Assembly (NCBI RefSeq): GCF_022024235.1
Contig: NZ_CP091799.1
Location: forward strand, 1,747,001 to 1,811,000
DNA length: 64,000 nt
DNA from: Segatella baroniae B14
GTDB lineage: Bacteria > Bacteroidota > Bacteroidia > Bacteroidales > Bacteroidaceae
Direction: 5' to 3'
Shown here in pieces: positions 32,595 through 42,424 of this stretch. Both the position numbers and the translations under genes were made by a program. The notes below the pieces were generated by a model. That model was not told where the DNA came from. It saw only the letters and a program-made list of their open reading frames with translations, and did no database searches. Each line of letters begins with the position of its first letter. The first letter of the stretch is position 1.

Positions 32595-35500
32595 CTTGAT
32601 CAAATTGATTAACGTAAGTTTCGAGCTTCTTACAATGCGCATACTGAGCCAACTCAGCTTCAGCGTCAGGATTTTCCTCATCATCAAATTTCAATGGAGT
32701 AAGTTTTTCCTGCAACCACTGGAAGATAGCAAACAATGAAGGTACTACAAATAGTTGGACTGCGGTACCAATCAACATACCACCAACAGCAGCAGCTCCC
32801 AAAGTCTGGTTACCATACTTACCTACACCAGAAGCGAACATCAAAGGCAACAAACCAACGATCATAGCCAATGAGGTCATCAAAATTGGACGGAGACGAG
32901 CTGCAGCACCAAGAATTGCAGAATACTTGATAGCCATACCGGTTCTACGACGTTCCAAAGCAAACTGTACAATCAAAATTGCATTCTTTGCCAACAAACC
33001 GATCAACATAATCAAAGATATCTGCATGTAAATATCGTTCGTATGCTGGAAAATCTGAGTAAACGCAAACGCACCAGCCAAACCAAATGGAATAGAGAGA
33101 ATAACTGACAATGGCAAAATATAACTCTCATACTGAGCACTCAAGATCAAATATACAAAGAGCAAACAGAGAGCAAAAATCAAGCCTGTAGTATTAGAAC
33201 TTTCAGCCTCTGAACGGGTCAAGCCTGAATATTCATAGCCATAACCAGTAGGAAGATTATCTGCAGCCACCTCCTCACAAGCCTGAAGAGCCTGACCTGT
33301 AGAATAACCATCTTGTGGTGTAATATTCAAGTTGATAGAAGTAAACAAGTTAAATCGTGAAATATTAGAAGGACCATAAACACGACGCAAAGTAGCAAAC
33401 TCGCTTACTGGCGACATACCACTAGCAGTTCTTACATAAATATTACTCAAGCCATCTGGTCGCATACGTGACTCAACATCACCCTGAATCATTACACGGA
33501 AGAGTTTACCATAGGCATTAAAGTTAGATGCATAAAGACCACCATAATAACCTTGCATAGTAGAGAGCACTGCAGAAGGAGAAGTTCCAGCCTGCTTACA
33601 TTTTGCAACATCTACATCAACCATATACTGTGGATAGTTGGCGTTGTAAGTTGTCATAGCAGTCTTTATCTCTGGACGCTTATTCAATTCTGCTAAATAA
33701 GATTTAGTGATATTAAAGAATTTATTCAAATCACCACCAGTCTTATCCTGCAAAGTCATCGTAACACCATTACTCATAGAGAAACCAGGAATCATAGGTG
33801 GACCAAATGCCAAGATCTGTGCATCTTTAATCATAGCAGCCTGCTTGTAGATCATACCCAATACACTAGTATTTTCCAATGGGTTAACTACAGCACGCAT
33901 AGGGTCACCCGAAACTATAGCCTTAATCTTATCAAAGAAACCGTTAGAACGTTCTTCAAAAGGTTTCAATTTCAAAATAAAGGTTGCCTGATCGGATCCC
34001 TGTCCTGCAATAAAGTTATAACCTACAATCTGTTCACGACGTTGAATAGCAGGGTTATTAGCAAACATCTTATCAATCTGGTCGGCAATTTCCTGCGTAC
34101 GCTCCTGACTAGTTCCTGGAGCTGCAGAAACCATCACGAACAATGTACCTGTATCTTCATCAGGAACAAGACCTGTACGAGTAGTTCTCATCAAAACGAC
34201 CAAAGCCACAATACCGACAACAACAGAAACAACAGTTATTAAACTATGATTAATAACACGTTCAACACCCTTCTTATACTTATTTGTCAGATTCTCAAAA
34301 GAACGGTTGAAACCAGCATGGAAACGATCCAAAAAACTTGTTTTACCATGCTCTTTATCATTGGCATGCGGCTTCAGCAATATCGCACAAAGTGCAGGAG
34401 ACAAAGTCAATGCATTGATAGCAGAGATTACGATAGAAATAGCCATGGTAACACCAAACTCACGATAGAATGTACCACTAGTACCACTAATAAATGATAC
34501 AGGGACAAACACAGCAGACATTACCAATGTAATAGAGATAATAGCACCGCTAATTTCATTCATTGCATCGATAGATGCAGTCAACGCACTCTGATATCCC
34601 TGATCAAGTTTAGCATGAACAGCCTCAACAACAACGATAGCATCATCCACAACAATGGCAATAGCAAGCAACATAGCAGACAACACCAATAAGTTGATAG
34701 AGAAACCAAATATCCACAAGAACAAGAATGTACCCATCAATGCCACAGGAACGGCAATCATTGGAATCAAAGTACTACGGAAATCCTGCAAGAAAATATA
34801 TACTACCAAGAATACCAAGCCCAAAGTAATGAACAAGGTCATAACAACCTCTTCGATAGAAGCAAACAAGAATTCAGTAACATCCTGCTCAAAAGTAACT
34901 TCCATGCCAGGAGGCATAGATTTCTGAGCATCTGCCAAAGCTGCTTTTACATCATTAGCAATCTGTGTAGCATTGGAACCAGCAATCTGCTGAACCATAC
35001 CAAGCACAGCTGGCTGTCCATTATTCTTCAAGAATACATTATATTGAAGACCACCAAGTTCTATTTTTGCTACATCTTTCAAATAAAGAGTCTCACCTGT
35101 AGTCTTACTATTCAAGATTATATTCTCATACTCTGGTACTGTTGATAAACGGCCCTTGTAACGAAGAGTGTACTCGTAAGCCATATCACTCTGTTCACCA
35201 AAAGAACCAGGAGCAGCTTCAATATTCTGTTCAGCTAAAGCTGCAGTAATATCTGAAGGTATCAGACCATATTCCTTCATTTTATCAGGCTTCAGCCAAA
35301 TACGCATTGAATAATTCTGCGTAGAAGGAGTCTGCACATCACCTACACCAGAGATACGTTTAATCAGTGGTACAATATTAATATTATTGTAGTTGGTAAG
35401 AAACTTACCATCATAGCGACCGTCTTCTGTTGTCAAAGAATACATAATAACGTTAGAACTCTGACGTTTAGAGACGGTAACACCTACCTGAGTAACTTCG

Positions 35501-35862
35501 GAAGGCAGTAAGGCCTGTGCCTGAGATACACGGTTTTGAACATTGACAGCAGCCATATTTGGATCTGAACCCTGTTCAAAGTAAACAGTAATCATTGCAG
35601 AACCAGCATTGGTAGCTGTAGACGTCATATAAGTCATGTGCTCCACACCATTAATACTCTCTTCCAAAGGAGTAATAACAGAGTTCATTACGGTTTTAGC
35701 ATCCGCACCTGTATAGGTAGTCTGAACAACAATGGTTGGAGGAGCGATATCAGGATATTGCTCTATAGGCAGAGATATCAATCCGATGGTACCCAATAAG
35801 ACGAAGAAGATAGAAATCACCGTCGATAGTACCGGTCGTTTTATGAAGTTTGTAAATGTCAT
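32581..35862 (-). CDS. RND multidrug efflux pump, HAE1 family inner membrane subunit
   Basis: This 1093-aa AcrB-like antiporter exports hydrophobic compounds using the proton gradient. The N-terminus MTFTNFIKRPVLSTVISIF and the helix IAIVVDDAIVVVEAVHAK (the two proton-relay aspartates) match the family, as does the matching lysine in LIGLLAKNAILIVQFALE. Twelve helices and two large periplasmic domains are evident. The C-terminal tail after LFAIFQWLQEKL is acidic and about 35 residues long. It is the second gene of a three-gene pump operon. Confidence 0.93.
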   Translation of the reverse strand: MTFTNFIKRPVLSTVISIFFVLLGTIGLISLPIEQYPDIAPPTIVVQTTYTGADAKTVMNSVITPLEESINGVEHMTYMTSTATNAGSAMITVYFEQGSDPNMAAVNVQNRVSQAQALLPSEVTQVGVTVSKRQSSNVIMYSLTTEDGRYDGKFLTNYNNINIVPLIKRISGVGDVQTPSTQNYSMRIWLKPDKMKEYGLIPSDITAALAEQNIEAAPGSFGEQSDMAYEYTLRYKGRLSTVPEYENIILNSKTTGETLYLKDVAKIELGGLQYNVFLKNNGQPAVLGMVQQIAGSNATQIANDVKAALADAQKSMPPGMEVTFEQDVTEFLFASIEEVVMTLFITLGLVFLVVYIFLQDFRSTLIPMIAVPVALMGTFLFLWIFGFSINLLVLSAMLLAIAIVVDDAIVVVEAVHAKLDQGYQSALTASIDAMNEISGAIISITLVMSAVFVPVSFISGTSGTFYREFGVTMAISIVISAINALTLSPALCAILLKPHANDKEHGKTSFLDRFHAGFNRSFENLTNKYKKGVERVINHSLITVVSVVVGIVALVVLMRTTRTGLVPDEDTGTLFVMVSAAPGTSQERTQEIADQIDKMFANNPAIQRREQIVGYNFIAGQGSDQATFILKLKPFEERSNGFFDKIKAIVSGDPMRAVVNPLENTSVLGMIYKQAAMIKDAQILAFGPPMIPGFSMSNGVTMTLQDKTGGDLNKFFNITKSYLAELNKRPEIKTAMTTYNANYPQYMVDVDVAKCKQAGTSPSAVLSTMQGYYGGLYASNFNAYGKLFRVMIQGDVESRMRPDGLSNIYVRTASGMSPVSEFATLRRVYGPSNISRFNLFTSINLNITPQDGYSTGQALQACEEVAADNLPTGYGYEYSGLTRSEAESSNTTGLIFALCLLFVYLILSAQYESYILPLSVILSIPFGLAGAFAFTQIFQHTNDIYMQISLIMLIGLLAKNAILIVQFALERRRTGMAIKYSAILGAAARLRPILMTSLAMIVGLLPLMFASGVGKYGNQTLGAAAVGGMLIGTAVQLFVVPSLFAIFQWLQEKLTPLKFDDEENPDAEAELAQYAHCKKLETYVNQFDQDENK

Positions 35863-35883
35863 AATTTTGTTCTAATACCTTAA

Positions 35884-37083
35884 TTATTTTGTCATAGCTT
35901 CAATAAAGCCCTTAGCAGTTCCTTGTTTTTTGGCTAACTCTGCAGCCTCATCAAGTTGTTTCTGATACTGAGCTTCCGTAATAGGCTTAATAGCCATACC
36001 ATCATTCAATTTCGTAATACCCTTGCTTACGAAACGATCACCCACATGCAAGCCACTGGTAACAATATAATTCTTACCATCATTCTGAGGATTTACAGTA
36101 ATCTCTGTATATTTCACTTTGCTATCCTTAGTTACCACATAGACAAAGAATTTATCCTGAACTTCTACTGTAGCTTCTTGAGGAATGATAATCTGATTTT
36201 GACTGCCCTTGATATTAGGAATAATAATCTTACCAGCACCACCACTCTTCAATAAACGATTTGGATTAGCAAAATGAGCTATCAAAGAAATAGAACCTGT
36301 AGTAGCATCAATAACACCGCTCATCTTAACAACTTTACCTGGCTGATTATACACGGTACCGTCAGCCAACTGAAGTTTTACTGATGGAAAAGAAGATATT
36401 GCACCTTGTACATTTCCTGCCGTCTTTGTAAGATTGAGTATCTCACTTTCTGACATAGAGAAGAAAACCTCAACTGTACTTACGTCAGATATCGTTGTTA
36501 ATGCTTCTTGGCTTGAAGAACTAACCAAAGCACCGACCTTATAAGGTAAACTACCTACAACACCAGATGCAGGGCTCTTAACATAACAGAAATCCAACAT
36601 TTCCTTAGCAGAAGCCAAAGATGCCTCAGCCTGAGCAACACTAGCCTTTGCTGTCATGTAAGAATTCTGAGCTGTAGAAAGCTCATACTGACCAATTACA
36701 TTCTTTTCGAACAATTTTTTATTGTTTTCATAGGTCAACTTAGCAGTATTCATCTGTGAGCGTGCGGTATTTACAGCAGCTTGCGCTTGACGTACAGATG
36801 CCTGATATGTTTCATTGTCTATTTCAAATAATATTTGGCCCGCAGAAACACGTTGTCCCTCATGAACATAAACTTTAGTTATGAAACCAGATACTTTTGG
36901 ACGAACTTCAACATCCTGAATACCTTTGATTGTAGCAGGATATGTCGTCTGTAAATCAGCATTAGATACGCCTGCAGTGCGTACCGCAAACGAATTATCT
37001 GCCGGCAACTGCTGACTTTGCCCACCACAAGATGACAATACAGCAACAACAGCTGCAAGGAATAAATAACTTTTAATTTTCAT
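35884..37083 (-). CDS. RND efflux periplasmic adaptor lipoprotein
   Basis: This 399-aa membrane fusion protein links the pump to the outer membrane channel. The signal peptide MKIKSYLFLAAVVAVLSSC gives a lipidated cysteine at residue 19. The barrel/lipoyl region (VEVRPKVSGFITKVYVHEGQ, KSPASGVVGSLPYKVGALV) encloses a helical hairpin (about 95-165), and beta-barrel and membrane-proximal domains follow. It is the first gene of the pump operon and is read from a TAACTTTGC box 85 bases upstream. No dedicated regulator gene is adjacent. Confidence 0.9.
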   Translation of the reverse strand: MKIKSYLFLAAVVAVLSSCGGQSQQLPADNSFAVRTAGVSNADLQTTYPATIKGIQDVEVRPKVSGFITKVYVHEGQRVSAGQILFEIDNETYQASVRQAQAAVNTARSQMNTAKLTYENNKKLFEKNVIGQYELSTAQNSYMTAKASVAQAEASLASAKEMLDFCYVKSPASGVVGSLPYKVGALVSSSSQEALTTISDVSTVEVFFSMSESEILNLTKTAGNVQGAISSFPSVKLQLADGTVYNQPGKVVKMSGVIDATTGSISLIAHFANPNRLLKSGGAGKIIIPNIKGSQNQIIIPQEATVEVQDKFFVYVVTKDSKVKYTEITVNPQNDGKNYIVTSGLHVGDRFVSKGITKLNDGMAIKPITEAQYQKQLDEAAELAKKQGTAKGFIEAMTK

Positions 37084-37169
37084 ACCTATTTATAGTTTTA
37101 ATATTAACTACTAAAATAAAAATTTTATCCTAAATAGAAAACTAAGATGTCTCTATTAGTTTTTTCACA

Positions 37170-37178
37170 GCAAAGTTA
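37170..37178 (-). promoter_or_regulatory. -7 box of the RND efflux operon
   Basis: The minus strand reads TAACTTTGC, matching TAnnTTTGC, with a leader of about 80 bases. Confidence 0.55.
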
Positions 37179-37247
37179 CTATAATTATCAATATGTTAAA
37201 AACGAAATACACATCCTTTAACACAAAAAAGAAAAAAAGAACACATA

Positions 37248-37272
37248 TTTTAACGTATGGATAACGTTAAAA
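37248..37272. promoter_or_regulatory. Palindrome upstream of the efflux operon (possible operator)
   Basis: TTTTAACGT (37248-37256) pairs with ACGTTAAAA (37264-37272) around a 7-base spacer, 70-94 bases upstream of the efflux -7 box. Operators for TetR- or MarR-type repressors look like this, but no regulator is encoded nearby. It could instead be a weak terminator for the gene ending at 37355. Confidence 0.35.
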
Positions 37273-37354
37273 GCACTTTATTGCTACCAAGAATCAAATT
37301 GTTTGACGAGAATATTTTAAAAAATCAACCGAACTATTCGTGTAACAGATGGAA

Positions 37355-38821
37355 TTAGAGTAATCCCATCTGTTTTGCTTTATCCCGAAGTAACAGTAGA
37401 AGAGGTTCTCTTTCATTTGCTACTTTATTGTCAAGAACAGCATCTTTTAAGGTCTGTTTAAGAGTACCAACCTCACGAGATGGTACTAAATGGAACATTT
37501 CCATGATTTCATTACCATCAATTACCGGCTGCAAAAGTCGCTTATAATCTTTCTCCTTCAACTCTGCTAATTTTTCTCTCACAACACGGAAATTATCTAA
37601 AAAATGCTGCTTTCTAATTGCATTTTTACTTGTTATATCAGCTTCACACAACATCATGAGATCATCAATATCATCGCCAGCATCATTGAGAAGACGCCGT
37701 ACTGCACTATCAGTAACTTCTTCATCAGCAATAACAATCGGACGCATATGTAGCTCGACCATTTTCTGAACGTATTTCATTTCTGCTCCCATAGGCAATT
37801 TCATACGACGGAAAATTGAAGGTATCATCTTCGCACCCAAAAAGTTATGATTATGAAATGTCCATCCTGCAACATTATCCCAACGCTTACTTTTTGGTTT
37901 TCCTATATCATGGAACAAAGCAGCCCATCTCAACCAAAGTTTCGTATTAATAGATACAATTTTCGGTTCTACTTCATTTTTAGCGAGTTGAGCTTTACAA
38001 ACATTTTCCAACACTTCAAGTGTATGGTCAAAATTATTTTTATGCCCTCTTCCATTACGTATTTCTACGACATCCATGATATCCAGCTCAGGAATAATCA
38101 ATTTAAGAAGACCTGTTTCATGCAAATAATAAAGCCCCACACTAGGATGTGGAGAAAGCATAATTTTGTTCAACTCATCTGCGATACGTTCTGCACTTAT
38201 AATTTTCAATCGATCTGCATTTCTAGATAGAGCTTCATAAGTAACATCTTCTATTTGAAAATTTAATTGAGTTGCAAAACGAATACAACGCATCATTCGA
38301 AGCGGATCATCAGAAAAAGTGACATCAGGATCTAATGGTGTAGCGATAATACCATCCTCCATATCAAGAAGCCCATCAAAAGGATCTACCAACTCGCCAA
38401 AACGCTCTTTGTTCAAACATACAGCTAAAGCATTAATTGTAAAGTCGCGACGATTCTGATCATCATCTAAAGTTCCATTTTCAACAATAGGTTTACGAGA
38501 ATCATGACTATAGCTTTCTTTTCTAGCTCCAACAAATTCCACTTCCATACCCTTGTACTTCACTTGGGCTGTACCGAAATTTTTAAAAACTGAAATATGC
38601 GCTTTTTTACCTAATTCTTGACGTAGCTTCTCCGCTACAGCTATACCACTACCAACAACTACCACATCTATATCATTGGAAGGGCGCTCTAGAAACAAAT
38701 CACGTACATAACCTCCAACAACATAACACTCAAGTTGCAAGCTATCTGCAGCATATGATATCTTGTGGAAAATGTCTTTATCGAGTATTTTTGCCAAATC
38801 GGCATTTGAAAGATTTCTCAT
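37355..38821 (-). CDS. CCA tRNA nucleotidyltransferase / poly(A) polymerase family with HD domain
   Basis: This 488-aa protein has the class II nucleotidyltransferase head (ECYVVGGYVRDLFL, SNDIDVVVVGSG with the catalytic Asp pair) and the RRDFTINALAVCL and DDPLRMMRCIRFATQLNF motifs. A C-terminal HD hydrolase domain (WAALFHDIGKPKS) follows. Such proteins add or repair the CCA end of tRNA. The start at 38821 (MRNLSNADLA) is fixed by the -7 box at 38839-38847, since an upstream ATG at 38842 would lie at or before the transcription start. Confidence 0.88.
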   Translation of the reverse strand: MRNLSNADLAKILDKDIFHKISYAADSLQLECYVVGGYVRDLFLERPSNDIDVVVVGSGIAVAEKLRQELGKKAHISVFKNFGTAQVKYKGMEVEFVGARKESYSHDSRKPIVENGTLDDDQNRRDFTINALAVCLNKERFGELVDPFDGLLDMEDGIIATPLDPDVTFSDDPLRMMRCIRFATQLNFQIEDVTYEALSRNADRLKIISAERIADELNKIMLSPHPSVGLYYLHETGLLKLIIPELDIMDVVEIRNGRGHKNNFDHTLEVLENVCKAQLAKNEVEPKIVSINTKLWLRWAALFHDIGKPKSKRWDNVAGWTFHNHNFLGAKMIPSIFRRMKLPMGAEMKYVQKMVELHMRPIVIADEEVTDSAVRRLLNDAGDDIDDLMMLCEADITSKNAIRKQHFLDNFRVVREKLAELKEKDYKRLLQPVIDGNEIMEMFHLVPSREVGTLKQTLKDAVLDNKVANEREPLLLLLRDKAKQMGLL

Positions 38822-38838
38822 ATTTTTTATTTGAATTT

Positions 38839-38847
38839 GCAAAGTTA
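38839..38847 (-). promoter_or_regulatory. -7 box of the nucleotidyltransferase gene
   Basis: The minus strand reads TAACTTTGC, 18 bases before the chosen start. Confidence 0.6.
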
Positions 38848-38856
38848 ATGATTATA

Positions 38857-38905
38857 AATGAAAAATGGAAATTTTCATTTTTCATTTTTCATTTTCATTT
38901 CTCAT
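38857..38905. repeat. TTTTCAT heptamer repeats and hairpin in a divergent promoter region
   Basis: TTTTCAT occurs three times in exact tandem (38872-38892), followed by TTTCAT and TTCTCAT (38893-38905). AATGAAAAATG (38857-38867) pairs with 38876-38886. The tract covers the expected -33 position of the promoter for the DUF1599 gene (-7 box at 38916). Confidence 0.65.
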
Positions 38906-38915
38906 TTATTATATG

Positions 38916-38924
38916 TATCTTTGC
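38916..38924 (+). promoter_or_regulatory. -7 box of the DUF1599 operon
   Basis: TATCTTTGC lies 21 bases before the ATG at 38946 and directly after the TTTTCAT repeat tract. Confidence 0.6.
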
Positions 38925-38945
38925 AGCAAATTATATAAAAAGATT

Positions 38946-39488
38946 ATGTCTGAAATATCAAATACAGAACAACAATTTAGAGAAATCATGCAAGAATGCC
39001 GCACTCTTTTCGAAAAGAAATTACATGACTACGGTGCTTCTTGGAGAATTCTCAGACCATCTTCACTGACCGACCAACTTTTCATTAAGGCCAAGCGTAT
39101 AAGATCACTAGAAATTCAGCGAGAATCGCTTGTCGGCGAAGGCATTCGCCCAGAATTTATAGCCCTTATCAACTATGGAATCGTTGGACTCATTCAACTC
39201 GAAAATGGATTTGCCGACCAAATTGACATGACACCAAAGCAGGCTATAGCTCTTTATGACAAACATGCTCAAGAAGCGTTGGAACTAATGCTGAAAAAAA
39301 ATCATGATTATAACGAAGCTTGGCGCTCTATGCGCACAACAAGCTACACCGACTTTATTTTAACCAAAATCGAACGAGTTAAAGAGATTGAAAATATACA
39401 AGGAGCAACTCTTGTCTCAGAAGGTATTGACGCTAACTACATGGACATTATCAACTATGCTGTTTTTGGCGCAATAAAACTAAAGTAA
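38946..39488 (+). CDS. DUF1599 protein with internal duplication
   Basis: This 180-aa protein contains two related halves. The first has FEKKLHDYGASWRILRP...LTDQLFIKAKRIRSLE and EGIRPEFIALINYGIVGLIQL. The second has LKKNHDYNEAWRSMR...YTDFILTKIERVKEIE and EGIDANYMDIINYAVFGAIKL. This is the DUF1599 family of Bacteroidetes, with no established function. The start at 38946 is fixed by the promoter and fits the family. It is probably the first gene of an operon with the DoxX-like protein and tpiA. Confidence 0.85.
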   Translation: MSEISNTEQQFREIMQECRTLFEKKLHDYGASWRILRPSSLTDQLFIKAKRIRSLEIQRESLVGEGIRPEFIALINYGIVGLIQLENGFADQIDMTPKQAIALYDKHAQEALELMLKKNHDYNEAWRSMRTTSYTDFILTKIERVKEIENIQGATLVSEGIDANYMDIINYAVFGAIKLK

Positions 39489-39508
39489 AATATAATAAAA
39501 ATAGATAA

Positions 39509-40867
39509 ATGGCTATAGAAAATACAAACAATAAAATAAAGTCAAGCCCATCTGCAAAGGATAGAGTTCTGACCTCTATTGTTTTTCTATGTAGAATAAT
39601 CATAGCCATTACCTTTATTTTCTCAGGATACGTAAAAGCTATTGATCCTATAGGAACCCAATATAAGATTGACGACTATTTGGCTGCCATCAATTTACAG
39701 GGTACTATTCCCGATTGGATTACTTTGCTAGCTTCGGTTGCTATATCTAACCTTGAGTTTTGCATCGGTGTATTTCTTCTCTTTGCCATTCGCCGCAAAC
39801 TTATTTCACGCGTCTGTTTGGCATTTATGGTCATCATGACATTATTAACCATATGGTTGGTATGGGCTAATCCAATAAAAGATTGTGGTTGCTTTGGAGA
39901 TGCTATCAAACTCACCAACGGACAAACACTACTAAAAAATATCATATTATTAGTCTGTGCCATCATTGTTTATAAATGGCCAAGGCAGATGATCAGATTC
40001 ATTTCCAAATCAAATCAATGGATTGTCATCAACTACACCATTCTTTTCATCTTCATATCAAGTTCTTATTGTCTATACAAATTACCAATAATTGATTTTA
40101 GGCCTTATCATGTTGGCGCTAATATAATAGAAGGCATGCAAATACCTGCTGGTGCTAAGCAGCCACAATTTGAGACTATATTCATTATGGAAAAGAATGG
40201 AATCCAAAAAGAGTTTACCCTAGATCATTACCCAGACTCTACGTGGACTTTTGTTGATAGTAAGACCACACAAACAGAAGAAGGATATATTCCCCCTATT
40301 CATGATTTTTTTATACAAGATCATAAAACAGGAGAAGATATCTCTACGCAAATACTTCATAACAAAGGATATACTTTTATACTCATCTCACCACATGTAG
40401 AACAAGCTAGTGATTCTAATTTTGGAGATATCGAGTTAATCTATGAATATGCTCAAGATCACAACATTGCATTTATCGGACTTACTGCTAGTGATAGTTT
40501 GGCCATTGAAAAATGGAGAAATATTACAGGTGCAGAATATCCTTTCTACACAGCAGATGAAACTACACTAAAAACAATGATTAGAAGTAATCCTGGACTC
40601 ATGCTGATAAAAAATGGAACGATCATAAAAAAATGGAGTCACAACGATTTACCAAATAAGGAGCAACTCAGCAAGCCTCTGTCACATTCTGATATTGGAA
40701 AACTAAAAAAAGATAACATTCCTACAAAGATACTAACGATTATAATATGGTTTATTTTACCATTATTTCTTTTGACATTAGCAGACAGGCTATGGGCTTG
40801 GTCAAAATGGATAAAACAGAAAGAGAATTCTAACAAGATATATCAACTTTTAAAACAAAAAAAATGA
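39509..40867 (+). CDS. DoxX-like membrane protein with thioredoxin-like domain (BT_3928 type)
   Basis: This 452-aa membrane protein starts with four helices of the DoxX/MauE type ([38 protein letters not shown]). [10 protein letters not shown] lies between helices and gives a cysteine pair. The periplasmic part after residue 190 ends in a thioredoxin-like region ([40 protein letters not shown]), but without a CxxC there. One more helix lies at the C-terminus. Proteins of this layout are common in Bacteroidetes next to tpiA. A redox role is an inference. Its stop overlaps the tpiA start by 4 bases. Confidence 0.75.
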   Translation: MAIENTNNKIKSSPSAKDRVLTSIVFLCRIIIAITFIFSGYVKAIDPIGTQYKIDDYLAAINLQGTIPDWITLLASVAISNLEFCIGVFLLFAIRRKLISRVCLAFMVIMTLLTIWLVWANPIKDCGCFGDAIKLTNGQTLLKNIILLVCAIIVYKWPRQMIRFISKSNQWIVINYTILFIFISSSYCLYKLPIIDFRPYHVGANIIEGMQIPAGAKQPQFETIFIMEKNGIQKEFTLDHYPDSTWTFVDSKTTQTEEGYIPPIHDFFIQDHKTGEDISTQILHNKGYTFILISPHVEQASDSNFGDIELIYEYAQDHNIAFIGLTASDSLAIEKWRNITGAEYPFYTADETTLKTMIRSNPGLMLIKNGTIIKKWSHNDLPNKEQLSKPLSHSDIGKLKKDNIPTKILTIIIWFILPLFLLTLADRLWAWSKWIKQKENSNKIYQLLKQKK

Positions 40868-41622
40868 GAAAGAAAATCGTAGCAGGTAACTGGAAAATGA
40901 ACATGAACCTGCAGGAAGGTGTAGCTCTTGCTACTGAACTTAAAGAAGCTTTGGCTGCAGAAAAGCCAAACTGTGAGGTAATCATCGGAACTCCATTCAT
41001 TCACCTTGCTTCTGTAAGCGAGTTGTTGAAAGATAGCGTTGTAGCTGTAAGTGCTGAAAACTGTGCTAACAAAGAAAAGGGTGCATTCACAGGTGAGGTT
41101 AGTGCTGCTATGGTAAAAAGTACCGGTGCAGAATACGTTATCCTTGGGCACTCAGAGCGCCGTGAATACTACAATGAAACTCCAGAAATTTTGAAGGAGA
41201 AAGTAGACCTCGCTTTGGCTAATGGCTTGAAGGTTATCTTCTGCATCGGTGAGAGTCTTGCACAACGTGAGGCAAACGAGCAGGAAGCTGTTTGCAAGGC
41301 TGAACTCGCAGGTAGCGTATTCCACCTCACAGCAGAACAGTGGAAGAACATCGTAATCGCTTACGAACCAATTTGGGCTATCGGTACAGGTAAAACCGCT
41401 ACTGCAGAGCAAGCAGAAGAGATTCACGCATACATCCGCAGCTGCGTAGCTGAGGTTTATGGCAAGGAAGCTGCAGAGAACACTTCTATACTCTATGGTG
41501 GCTCATGCAAAGCTAGCAATGCACCAGAGTTGTTCGCTAAACCAGATATCGATGGTGGTTTGATTGGTGGTGCTTCTTTGAAATGCGCTGACTTCAAGGG
41601 TATCATCGACGCTTGGAAATAA
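40864..41622 (+). CDS. tpiA: Triosephosphate isomerase
   Basis: TpiA (252 aa) interconverts dihydroxyacetone phosphate and glyceraldehyde 3-phosphate in glycolysis. [18 protein letters not shown] contains the catalytic lysine, [14 protein letters not shown] the catalytic histidine, and [14 protein letters not shown] the catalytic glutamate. [16 protein letters not shown] and GGLIGGASL form the phosphate-binding end. It uses G/C-richer codons than its neighbours, as expected for a highly expressed gene, and ends in a hairpin. Confidence 0.97.
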   Translation: MRKKIVAGNWKMNMNLQEGVALATELKEALAAEKPNCEVIIGTPFIHLASVSELLKDSVVAVSAENCANKEKGAFTGEVSAAMVKSTGAEYVILGHSERREYYNETPEILKEKVDLALANGLKVIFCIGESLAQREANEQEAVCKAELAGSVFHLTAEQWKNIVIAYEPIWAIGTGKTATAEQAEEIHAYIRSCVAEVYGKEAAENTSILYGGSCKASNAPELFAKPDIDGGLIGGASLKCADFKGIIDAWK

Positions 41623-41631
41623 TACCCATAT

Positions 41632-41666
41632 ACCTTCAGGCTATCTCTACTGGTTAGCCTGAAGGT
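41632..41666 (+). terminator. Terminator or attenuator after tpiA
   Basis: ACCTTCAGGCTA (41632-41643) pairs perfectly with TAGCCTGAAGGT (41655-41666), followed by CATTTATTTG. Only 31 bases separate it from the next gene, so readthrough is possible. Confidence 0.65.
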
Positions 41667-41697
41667 CATTTATTTGCTCATAAAACATTCACAAAGT

Positions 41698-42390
41698 ATG
41701 AAAAAATTCGTAATCATATTGTTTATAGCCATGACATCAGCTGTTTCTATTTCAGCTCAGACATTCATGGACCATCTTCAAAAGAAGACCCAAGGTCAAG
41801 GAACAGTTACGGTTACTCAAAGCCAAGAGATAAACGACTTAGTGAATGGCAACAACAATCAAAAAACACTACTGCAAACAAGTTCAAAGACTGTGTCTGA
41901 TAAGATATCAAACACAGAAAAAAAGAAACAGATTGTAGAACCACAACATTCTACTAAGGAACATCAATCCCAGGAATCGGTCAACCCTATAAAAGAGAAT
42001 AAAGAAACGCCCCAAACCATTATCAACAAAGAGAATCATCAGAATAACAACAAGAAAGCCGACTCGCTAGATGATGATTTTTCTATCCCGACTGTTGATA
42101 TGAGAAAGAAAATTATGGCTAGAAGCCATAAAATAACGGGATACCGTGTACAGGCTTTCGCTGGAGGAAATACAAGAAATGACAGGCAAAAAGCCGAACA
42201 AATAGGAAGTAATATCAAAATGAATTTTCCGGATCAACCGGTATACGTGCACTTTTACTCTCCAAGATGGATTTGCCGAGTTGGCAATTACAAAAGTTTT
42301 GCGGAAGCAAATCGAATGCTTAAAGCTATCAAAAAATTAGGCTACAGCTCAGCAAGTATCGTAAAAGGTAAAATCACAGTTCAATACTAA
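41698..42390 (+). CDS. Secreted SPOR domain protein
   Basis: This 230-aa protein has a Sec signal peptide (MKKFVIILFIAMTSAVSISAQ). A Gln/Asn/Lys-rich linker covers about residues 30-140, and a C-terminal SPOR domain follows (GYRVQAFAGGNTRNDRQKAEQIG, PVYVHFYSPRWICRVGNY). SPOR domains bind denuded peptidoglycan glycans, often at division sites. The start at 41698 gives the signal peptide. The frame from 41674 adds eight residues without purpose. Context with tpiA and folE gives no further hint. Confidence 0.85.
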   Translation: MKKFVIILFIAMTSAVSISAQTFMDHLQKKTQGQGTVTVTQSQEINDLVNGNNNQKTLLQTSSKTVSDKISNTEKKKQIVEPQHSTKEHQSQESVNPIKENKETPQTIINKENHQNNNKKADSLDDDFSIPTVDMRKKIMARSHKITGYRVQAFAGGNTRNDRQKAEQIGSNIKMNFPDQPVYVHFYSPRWICRVGNYKSFAEANRMLKAIKKLGYSSASIVKGKITVQY

Positions 42391-42424
42391 AGATTCGAAT
42401 CAATAAATAAAGTAAACAATAACA

